Both the position numbers and the translations under genes were made by a program. DNA of 64,000 nucleotides from Aphrocallistes beatrix. Lineage: Eukaryota; Porifera; Hexactinellida; Sceptrulophora; Aphrocallistidae. Every line of letters starts with the position of its first letter. Position 1 is the stretch's first letter. Location of the stretch: positions 2,108,001 to 2,172,000 of the forward strand of contig OY725490.1 in the NCBI GenBank assembly GCA_963281255.1, in the 5' to 3' direction. The notes below the pieces were generated by a model. The model made no database searches. It saw only the letters and a program-made list of their open reading frames with translations, and was not told the DNA's origin. This document shows, in pieces, positions 43,557-51,533 of this stretch.

Positions 43557-44490
43557 ATCTTGAGGAAACGCTGAAAGCTGGGATCAAGGCAGAGACAACT
43601 TGTGTGTCTAAGGTGTCTCGTGTAAACCAAGCGAGGAGAATGGGTGAGAAGTGTCTAAGACCTAGAACTGTGTTTTGTATGGTGAGTTTTGTGGAGAAAA
43701 TATGTGTCCTGGTGCGCAGAGAAATTCGAAAATCAGGGCCTACTGCTTTCAAATTATTTTTCTAGAGTCTTCAAATTCTAGGACAAATTAGCTCTCACAT
43801 TTTCCTCGAACACTATAAATTTGTAGAAATATAGGATGTTTAGATCAGTACATGTTGAGAACCATTTGGATCAGTTTTTTTGGTGATGCGAAAAAAAGTG
43901 CCAGCCAGGGTACCCTGATTTTGCAAAATGTACCTAATTTGAACTCGTGAAATAATAACTTTATCTCGTTTCTGATTATGAATTCAATGGATTTGTGAAA
44001 TATTTTCATGGTGAATGAAAGGTATCTGGTGCTAAATCGTCATGGAACATCGAGTAGAGAGACGTTTTGCTATGCTGCACCAACTGGCATTCTCTTGAGA
44101 AATTACACATAATTTATTAATATAATTTGTAATTCTTATAAATGGAGTTATGGACTTAACAATTATTATTTGTGAATCTAATTATAAGGTCCTTGTGCTA
44201 TTGTAATTGGTTAATCATATACGTATGCCTCAAAAATATCATACAGGTCTTATTTAATAAAATTCTTATAGAAAGAATATTTTTAGAATTGTTCTAAAAA
44301 TTCAGTAATTGAAGTTCTGTGATTGAAATATTTATAGAAGGGAATACTAGGAAGCACAAACTGTGAGAAAAGTGTAAGAAATATCTTAATTAGAGTTGTT
44401 AGATCTAAAAGGAAACATCCTCTACCTATATTGGCGATATTTTTTAACAACATTTCTCCAAACATTATACAAATATACCACAAACACATT
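43557..44490. other. Repeat-derived interval before the segmental duplication
   Basis: Bases 43557-43645 match 29411-29500. Bases 43650-43780 are a repeat (CTAGAACTGTGTTTTGTATGG) shared in inverted orientation with the flanks of 17410-18174. The rest is AT-rich. The ORF at 44283-44597 (-) shows no recognisable domain. Confidence 0.5.
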
Positions 44491-44587
44491 TGATATAAAT
44501 ATCGAAGCACTGCAAGATGAAACAACTCAAATGCTTGGAAAATGATAGTAACAAACATAAATATAATTTCAGAACATTTAAAGACGT

Positions 44588-45040
44588 GGGACTTCATGAC
44601 CGAGTGGTTAGCGCACTGAGTCTATAACAAAGTGGCGCAGGTTCGAATCCCAAGCAAGTCAACAAAATTTCAGTATTCTAAAGTAACAAACATAAATATA
44701 ATTTTAGAACATTTTAAAGACATGGGACTTCATGGTCGAGTGGATAGCGCACTCAGTCTATAACAAAGTGCCGCAGGTTCGAATCCCAAGCAAGTCAACA
44801 AAATTTCAGTATTCCAGAGTACCAAACATAAATATAATTTTAGAACATTTTAAAGACATGGGACTTCATGGTCGAGTGGTTAGCGCACTCAGTCTATAAC
44901 AAAGTGCCGCAGGTTCGAATCCCAAGCAAGTCAACAAAATTTCAGTATTCTAAAGTAACAAACATAAATATAATTTTAGAACATTTTAAAGACATTGGAC
45001 TTCATGGTCGAGTGGTTAGCGCGTTGCTGTATCAATATGC
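44588..45040 (+). repeat. Tandem 136-bp repeats carrying a 71-nt tRNA-like sequence
   Basis: Starts at 44588, 44724, 44860 and 44996; the last is truncated after the A box. Each full unit has a 71-nt segment with A box TGGTCGAGTGG and perfect B box GGTTCGAATCC. The first five bases GACTT pair with the final AAGTC. Anticodon and T stems are poorly paired, so these look like tRNA-derived (SINE-like) units rather than functional tRNA genes. The 65-bp remainder is AT-rich. Confidence 0.7.
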
Positions 45041-45327
45041 TCCGTGCTTTAAAAAAACAAACATTTTAGAAAAATGTTAAGAAATGAAAGAAAAAATGGA
45101 AAGAATATAGAGAGTCAGTCATTCTAGGAACAAAGCTGTAGATAGGTAGAACCGGGACACATAATAATTTCATGACAGGAAAGGAATCATTGGTAAATGT
45201 CAAGGAAAACATAGTAACAAGTTCGAGACGGTGGGGCAAAGAGATCAAAAATGAATGGTAAATTTTAAAAATATCTGTCGGCAGAGTGTGAACTGAGCTA
45301 AAAAGAAAAAGAACAGATGACAGAGAG

Positions 45328-45412
45328 GAAGGGTAAAGGTAAGGGTAAGGGTAAGGGTAAGGATAAGGGTAAGGGTAAGGGTAAGGGTAAGGGTAAGGGT
45401 AAGGGTAAAAGT
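45328..45412. repeat. GGGTAA hexamer array
   Basis: About fourteen copies of GGGTAA with few changes, directly before the minisatellite. The hexamer is not a rotation of the animal telomere repeat TTAGGG or its complement. Confidence 0.9.
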
Positions 45413-45479
45413 AAAGAACTGTTTATCGAAAAGTGCCACAGAGTAACTACTACGCAGAACCATAGCAAATGTTCAGATT

Positions 45480-46455
45480 GATCAGGTTAGTCTGTCAGGT
45501 TAAACCGGTTTGACAGGTTAAACCGGTTTGACAGGTTAAACTGGTTTGACTGGTTAAACCGGTTTGACTGGTTAAACAGGTTTGACAGGTTAACCTGGTT
45601 TGACTGGTTAAACTGGTTTGACTGGTTAAACAGGTTTGTCAGGTAAAACTGGTTTGACTGGTTAAACCGGTTTGACAGGTTAAACTGGTTTGACTGGTTA
45701 AACCGGTTTGACTTGTTAATTAACCCGCGCTTGGCGAGGTGTTTTGTAGCGTCATTTCCTGTTTAAGCCATTTTCAATGGGGAAGCCATACAAGTTTGGG
45801 GTCTGACTATAAATAGAAAAAAATCACTTAGCCAAGCGCAGGTTAAACCGGTTTGACTGGTTAAACTGGTTTGACTGGTTAAACCGGTTTGACAGGTTAA
45901 ACTGGTTCGACTGGTTAAATCGGCTTGAAAGGTTAAACTGGTTTGACTGGTTAAACCTGTTTGACAGGTTAAACTGGTTTGACAGGTTAAACCTGTTTGA
46001 CTAGTTAAACTGGTATGACAGGTTAAACCGGTTTGACTGGTTAAACCTGTTTGACAGGTTAAACCGGTTTGACTGGTTAAACTGATTTGACTGGTTAAAC
46101 AGGTTTGACTAGTTAAACCGGTTTGACAGGTTAAACCGGTTTGACTGGTTAAACTGGTTTGACAGGTTAAACTGATATGACAGGTTAAACAGGTTTGACA
46201 GGTTAAACAGGTTTGACAGGTTAAACTGGTTGGACAGGTTAAACAGTTTTGACTGATTAAACAGTTTTGACAGGTTAAACTGGTTGGACTGGTTAAACTG
46301 GTTTGACAGGTTAAATAGGTTTGACAGACTAAACAGGTTTGTCTGGCTATACCGGTTTGACAGGTTAACCCAGTTCGACTGGTTAAACCGGTTTGACTGG
46401 TTAAACTGGTTCGACTGGTTAAACCGGTTTGACTGGTTAAACAGTTGACTGTTTA
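45480..46455. repeat. 18-bp minisatellite rich in AACCGGTT palindromes
   Basis: Alternating 9-mers GGTTTGACA/GGTTTGACT and GGTTAAACC/GGTTAAACT, roughly fifty 18-bp units, interrupted once by the TTAA-flanked MITE at 45724. Each unit is close to an inverted repeat of itself, so single strands could fold. Confidence 0.9.
45724..45842. mobile_element. piggyBac-like MITE unit inserted in the minisatellite
   Basis: TTAA|CCCGCGCTTGGCGAGG to CTTAGCCAAGCGCAGG|TTAA. It contains CTATAAATAG near the right end. The flanking minisatellite supplies the TTAA target (GGTTAAACC). The interior differs from the CTTTCA-rich members, so it is a related subfamily. Confidence 0.8.
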
Positions 46456-46864
46456 AACTTTAAATGCTAGAGGGCTATCGGAAGAGCTGAGATAAGATCC
46501 CAGAATATTTAAATACATCGATCTGGGATTGAATTTACTTCAAGTTCCAGGGATTACGCAGCCCTATGCAAGGGTATTGGTTACTTCACATTGTGACTAG
46601 AATTGGGAAAATCGATTGTGGATAGCGGTTCCACTTTATGTTCACTATCAAGAAATAGTTTCAAGAAAATGCTGTCTGCAAATTCCTATCCAAAGAAGCA
46701 ATCTTTGGTATGGCATCTGGAAATTTGATGGAAACTGTCTCTGAGGTAGAATTATTGTATATCTACTTAAGTATAAGTAATCTCCAAACTGCGCAGAAAT
46801 TCATCGTTGTGTTTCATCATTAATCACAGGCTGTAGCAGTGACTTGATATATTTAAGACTGTTC

Positions 46865-47020
46865 AATCTCTGGATTAGCTCCATTATAGTCTCAGTGAGT
46901 TTCACTATAATTAACTTTGTTAGAATGAGTTTCAGTTAAATTCATTCTACAAACTATTGAAATCTCTTCAACAATTCGCTTCTTTGGATCTTTCTTATTT
47001 GTTATCGACTATTGAAACAG
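46865..47020 (+). promoter_or_regulatory. Conserved leader block, copy 6 (diverged)
   Basis: ATTATAGTCTCAGTGAG..GAGTTTCAGTTAAATTC..TTCTTATTTGTTATCGAC to TTGAAACAG|GTTAGT. More diverged than the others. Upstream of the truncated NHL gene at 47419. Confidence 0.4.
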
Positions 47021-47418
47021 GTTAGTTGTAATTGTTTAGCTAAATGCTATATTCAGTGTCTCCTGTAATTCAGGTCCGCTCACTTTTTAAAATTAATCAA
47101 CTTCATTCATAATTTCATTAATTCAGATCAATTAAATTCATAGAGCATTCGAGCATAAACTGATAAACCAACACGAATGCCGAATATCTTTGTACATACG
47201 TAGTTCTGATCTTGAAATGCAAAATAAGTAGAACTCGGTTAAGAGTATCAGTCTAGGGAACCAGAAAAAGTTACGTACTAACCGAGGTACGTCTTATCCG
47301 TATGCATAATCCACAAGTAATGCAGAGTGAACAACTAAAATTATGACTTGTACGATGATGTACGTAAATATTATGTGCTATGTAGAACATACAAGTCTCC
47401 AACATCCTCAACGATAAG

Positions 47419-48309
47419 ATGGCATGTCCTCAGTCAAAAGATGTCACATCCTCAGACTCGACCACACTAGCGTCCCGCCGCCCTGTAGTAGAGTATGAGG
47501 GAAAAGTGTCTCCTGTACTAACTATAGGAGGGACGAAAGGTCGTAAGGATGGACAGTTCTCTTTTCATTATGGAGTAGCAGCTGTACACTACCTAACTGG
47601 TAATATCTTCGTAGCAGATTCAGGTAAAGACAGAGTTCAAGTATTCGATAAAGATGGAAAGTATTTGTATAAGTTTGGAGATAGAGATGGAGCTGGTAAG
47701 ATGGAATTACCTGTTTGCATAGATATCTACCAAAACAAAGTATTCGTATCTCAGGACGCGGGTGATTGTTTGTTAGTTTATGATTTGAATGGCACTTTTC
47801 TCCAACAGATAGGAACTCCAGGGAATAGAGAAGGTCAGTTTTACCAACCACATGGCATTACTATCAATCAGTCTAATGGAGAAATATTTGTATGTGACTT
47901 TTCTAATAATAGAGTTCAAATATTCTCAAAAGATTTCCAATTCAAGTCTAAATTCGGACAAGGAATACTGAAGTTTCCTAATGCCATAAAACTAACGAAC
48001 GAGTTCATTTATGTACTGAGTAACACCAAACCTTTCATATTTTTCATCAAACATGACCTAACTCAGGTACAGAGTCCTGTCGTCACTTCCATTTCCAAGC
48101 ATTTGAAGAGACCCTTGTCATTCTGTATAGATGGTGCTGGAAACTTTCTTATATCAGACTACGATCAGAATGCTGTTATAATATTCAATCATCGAGGAGA
48201 TGTAGTCCATAGAATCACGGATAGCGTACACCAACCGGTGGGTATCTCACTAGATGCAAGAGGGGGAATTATCGTAGTACGTCTGCATCAACCTCTTCTC
48301 ATATTTTAA
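47419..48309 (+). CDS. NHL-propeller protein without coiled coil, copy 11 (296 aa)
   Basis: The frame from ATG 47419 begins with ~13 residues unrelated to the family (MACPQSKDVTSSD) and then joins the linker at STTLASRRPVVEYEG. All six blades follow to TAA. The upstream DNA (47340-47420) matches the non-coding flank at ~21510-22110, so the new N-terminus came from former upstream or intron sequence after loss of the coiled-coil coding part. Variable residues: SGKD (blade 1), DAGD (blade 2), FSNN (blade 3), SNTK (blade 4), YDQN (blade 5), RLHQ (blade 6). One residue is inserted in blade 1 (VAAVHY). Either a propeller-only protein or a truncated pseudogene with a chance ATG. Confidence 0.65.
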   Translation: MACPQSKDVTSSDSTTLASRRPVVEYEGKVSPVLTIGGTKGRKDGQFSFHYGVAAVHYLTGNIFVADSGKDRVQVFDKDGKYLYKFGDRDGAGKMELPVCIDIYQNKVFVSQDAGDCLLVYDLNGTFLQQIGTPGNREGQFYQPHGITINQSNGEIFVCDFSNNRVQIFSKDFQFKSKFGQGILKFPNAIKLTNEFIYVLSNTKPFIFFIKHDLTQVQSPVVTSISKHLKRPLSFCIDGAGNFLISDYDQNAVIIFNHRGDVVHRITDSVHQPVGISLDARGGIIVVRLHQPLLIF

Positions 48310-49117
48310 CGATTATTGAATGTTGATTGATTTATTTTTGTTTGTTTTGGTGTGTCTATTTGCTAATGTTTAGAAAATTGATTTCATTGTTATGATAATT
48401 CGCTCTGATATTCTGTTTTTCTGTATTGACTGTAATGTAAATTGTATTGATTACTGCTGCCTGAAACTTGCGTTATCAGATGCTGTGCTAGTTTTAATTT
48501 TATGAACTTAATATGGATTTAGTTATGCAATAATCCCATTCATTATTCTCGACATATTTTATGGTTGATAATATAGTTTTAGATTATTATGGAAAATTAT
48601 TGGATATTCGTCCTCAATCTTGAGAGGAGTGAGAGAATTTGCATTTTAATAATGTTTGTGTTGAATGTTGAAATGTCCAAGAAAACTAGACCTGATTACC
48701 TTCAAGTAGGAGCAGATTCTAGGAGTAAGTTGATTTGGTTTGATTAGTTATTGGAATTATATAAAGTTAGTTCACAGTTGTCCTATTTTTAGACAAATAC
48801 TCCGACTCTCATTCCCTGAGCTAGGTAAAGGAACCACGTATCTCTTCCCCAGTTTATATCTCTATGGAAGAGAGTGAGGATGCTGAGTTCGAATGCAGAG
48901 TTCGAATACAACTCCCCTGGCTCCGAGCAAGCAGTGGACCTCTGTGAATCCTGATTCTGCTGCACCTACAACCAAATCAGATTGGGCACAAACTGGTGGA
49001 GCTCAACCATACGGTAAGCTAGACACTACTCACCTAATTCCATACACACATGCTCTATCTTCAATCTACTATAGCTGAGTCTGTGTACCATAAACACATT
49101 GACATCCAAGTGACAGC
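48310..49117. other. 3' flank with a possible orphan exon
   Basis: Mostly AT-rich. A more coding-like stretch at ~48893-49013 reads TKSDWAQTGGAQPYG just before GGTAAGC, a possible donor. No partner exon or family could be found, so no gene is called. Confidence 0.35.
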
Positions 49118-49416
49118 TTGACACTAAGCTACACCAAAACTTTCCTCTATAATTTCAGACACGGCCTAACTCAGATACATAGTCCTGTCCTCACTTCTAT
49201 TTCCAAACATTTGAAGCATTCCTTTTCATTCTGTATAGATGGTATTAGTAACTTTATTATATCAGATAGCGATCAGAATGCTGTTATAATATTCAATCAT
49301 CAAGGAGATGTAATCCATAGAATCACGGATAGCATAGAGGAACTCGTTGGCACACACTAGATGCAAGAGGGAGAATTATCTTAGTAAGATACAACCACCG
49401 TCATCTGATGTTCTAA
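49118..49416 (+). pseudogene. NHL gene fragment (blades 4-6), copy 12
   Basis: Begins at YTKTFLYNFRH (blade 4) and runs through blade 5 (FCIDGISNFIISD, SDQN). It loses frame near 49350 in blade 6; downstream bases to ~49416 still match the family end. Nothing upstream resembles the rest of the gene. Confidence 0.8.
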
Positions 49417-49869
49417 CACTGATTGAATGTTGTTTGAAATATTTGTATTCCTTTTATTTTTATATTTAATTTTTTCTAACTTTGATTTTGTTATCACATT
49501 AACCTTTATAATTTATTTGTGTTTATTCCCTTATGTTTTGCTGTGTTTAGTTATTCAATACCTGATAAGTAGAGCATTTGTAGTTCTGAATTCACTTTTG
49601 TTCGCGGTTTACTTTCTAATTGAAAATGTTTTCTCCTAAAATTTTGTGTGTTTTATCATAATTTCCTTCAAAAATGTCTTTTCTCTTCTTACTTGTATAA
49701 TATCGGTAGAGTGTATGACACTACATAGACTGTCATTGTTATGAATACTTCAAAGCAATAACTTTTAGATATCTTAATGTTAGTATAATTTATAGAAATA
49801 AAAAGGTCATGTGCATATTTTCACACCTTTATATACATATTTTCACACCATTTGACCATATGCTGAAGG

Positions 49870-50181
49870 TATTAGGCTGGAAGATGGCATAAACACCATA
49901 ACTTGATCTTTAAATATTTTCTAATATTAGTTGTCACCGAGAACGCAACTTTGCTCTCTATCTTAGGAAATGGTGTTAAAATTTCACTGTTAAAGCAATC
50001 CATGAGGTGAGATCTCATTTTTACTTGTCTCCAGCAATCTTGGGTTGAGTCGCCTCCAGTTGCTATGGACAAACAGGTCTGCGGCTGCAAATAAGCCACA
50101 GTCCACACCTCTTTGCTGCTGAATAGGAGCAAGATCTATTATCATCTCATTATCATTCAAAGATAGGGAATATTCGTACAA
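49870..50181 (-). pseudogene. Decayed Ulp1-like (C48) cysteine-peptidase fragment
   Basis: On the reverse strand, QQQRGVDCGLFAAA matches the catalytic-Cys motif of Ulp1/SENP-type peptidases (Q-x-x-x-x-x-D-C-G-x-F). A different frame then continues with HLMDCFNSEILTPFP, typical of the C-terminus of transposon-associated C48-like proteins, so there is at least one frameshift. Likely from a DNA transposon or multicopy family. Confidence 0.55.
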
Positions 50182-50280
50182 GTTTGGAGGTAGAAAAGGA
50201 GTTGGTACAAATATACTTACGTTTGTTAATTTACCATTTGAATGGCACTTTTCTCCAACAGATAGGAACTCCAGGGAATA
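50175..50280 (+). pseudogene. NHL gene fragment (blade 2-3), copy 13
   Basis: Matches TACAAGTTTGGAG..GGAGTTGGTA and, after a deletion, TTTGAATGGCACTTTTCTCC to GGAACTCCAGGGAAT (NGTFLQQIGTPGN). It ends exactly where the tRNA-like repeat begins. Confidence 0.75.
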
Positions 50281-50283
50281 TCT

Positions 50284-50354
50284 GCTTGGGTGGTGCAGTG
50301 GTTAGGGCGTTAGAACACTAAGACTTAGGTCAGCGGTTCTAACCTCGCCCTAGT
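50284..50354 (+). repeat. tRNA-like SINE head, copy 1
   Basis: A box TGGTGCAGTGG and B box GGTTCTAACCT. The ends CTTGGG and CCCTAG pair at five of six positions. It differs from the tRNA-like units at 44588. It is followed by ~180 bp that includes an inverted piece of the dispersed repeat (50385-50495). Confidence 0.6.
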
Positions 50355-50543
50355 CATTTGCTGAAATTTCGAATTATAAGAAAGGTGACAATGACGTCAT
50401 AATTCCATGATGAGTAGACATTTTGGTCTGAGCTCAGAACTTAGTGGAGCCATAGCCAAAAGACTCCCACATGCCAAAAATCAGTCACCCTGCAAGCGGT
50501 TGAAGTTACTCAATCTAAACTAATTTGAGAATTGTTTTCATCT

Positions 50544-50614
50544 GCTTGGGTGGTGCAGTGGTTAGGGCGTTTGAACACCAAGACTTAGTTCGCGGGTTCT
50601 ATCCTCGCTCTAGT
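50544..50614 (+). repeat. tRNA-like SINE head, copy 2
   Basis: Same unit 260 bp downstream of copy 1. A box TGGTGCAGTGG, B box GGTTCTATCCT, ending CTCTAGTCATTTGC. Confidence 0.6.
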
Positions 50615-50639
50615 CATTTGCATTTTACTCTCAAATTAC

Positions 50640-51533
50640 TTGCTTCGGTAATGTAATCTGAGCCTACACTCTTGCAGAACCTTAAATGCGATCTCAATGG
50701 GCCACCAATTCGGCCTCGCTTCTAATTTCCAGGCCCAAATTTGTGGACATGCGTCGTTAATTTGCGATGCAAGGACCAGCTTTCTAACTCGAAGTCGGAA
50801 AACTGCGGTCGTAGTCATAATTTATGAAATAACAACTTTTTCTTTTTATACTTTTTTATACTTGCCTCATTCAATTCAGAATGGATCGAGAATTCCATTA
50901 AACGTAATTTTAAGATTAACTATGAGGATATTCTCTCAATAAATTCAATGATTAGTCTAGTTTTAACTTGTACATTCCTGATGACCAAATTTGAGGATGC
51001 TCATGACTAATATAATCACAGCTAAAACGAATATTCGTCCGTTGAGTTGAATAAGAATTTCATATACTCCAGACCTGATTTTAATATATTTGTGGGTACT
51101 GAGTCTAGACAAGGTGTGAACTCTGAGAAGTTACCCTAAAATCGATTTTCAAATAGCCTTAAAAAATAAAGGTTAACGTGTTTCACGTTTTTCGCTGTTA
51201 TATGAGACCATTCTCACTATTATCTCACGATTTAGAAACACTTCATAATACTATTTTACCACGATTTGCTACAGCCCATCCTTAGGCCCAAGTGTGGGTA
51301 CCTGGGGGGGCCCGTCCCCCCAGGTTTGGAACCTGTGGGGGGCCGTGGTGCTGGACAATGGGGCAGTGGAGGAGGCTGTGGTATGGCAGGACTCCACACA
51401 AACTTATTGGTTACAACTAAACCCCAAAATTAATGACGGACACATTCTAAGGGTAACTGTGGGTTTTAATTAATTGTTGTTCACATTTGAAGCTAGATTT
51501 AGATATTGGCTAACTTTCTGAATCTCATTTTCG
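50640..51533. other. Boundary region upstream of separase
   Basis: No gene recognised. At 51301-51324 CCTGGGGGG and CCCCCCAGG form a GC-rich hairpin near a C/G-rich repeat (51285-51390) that resembles degenerate transposon sequence. ORFs at 50636-50818 (-) and 50697-50942 (+) lack family signatures. Confidence 0.5.

Larger units (their letters stand above)
44493..46600. repeat. Right copy of the segmental duplication (partner 1-1160)
   Basis: Same order as the left copy but longer. It has four tRNA-like repeat starts instead of one, a GGGTAA hexamer array, and a ~970 bp minisatellite instead of ~70 bp. The right boundary is near CAAGGGTATTGGTTACTTCA. Confidence 0.85.

Noticed and set aside
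44588..44940. A cluster of functional tRNA genes
   Set aside because: Only the acceptor end pairs well; anticodon and T stems have several mismatches, and the unit is part of a 136-bp tandem repeat.
45328..45412. Telomere or internal telomeric tract
   Set aside because: GGGTAA is not a rotation of TTAGGG or its complement, and no subtelomeric boundary is visible.
45245..45463. ORF with repeated Thr-Leu
   Set aside because: It is a translation of the hexamer array on the opposite strand.
6257..48309. Reading the NHL genes as TRIM-type E3 ubiquitin ligases
   Set aside because: No RING or B-box cysteine/histidine pattern is present in any copy or in the DNA just upstream; only the coiled coil and NHL parts are shared.
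49427..49639. Small hydrophobic ORF after the NHL fragment
   Set aside because: It is the AT-rich 3' flank common to all units; homologous positions in other units are not open.
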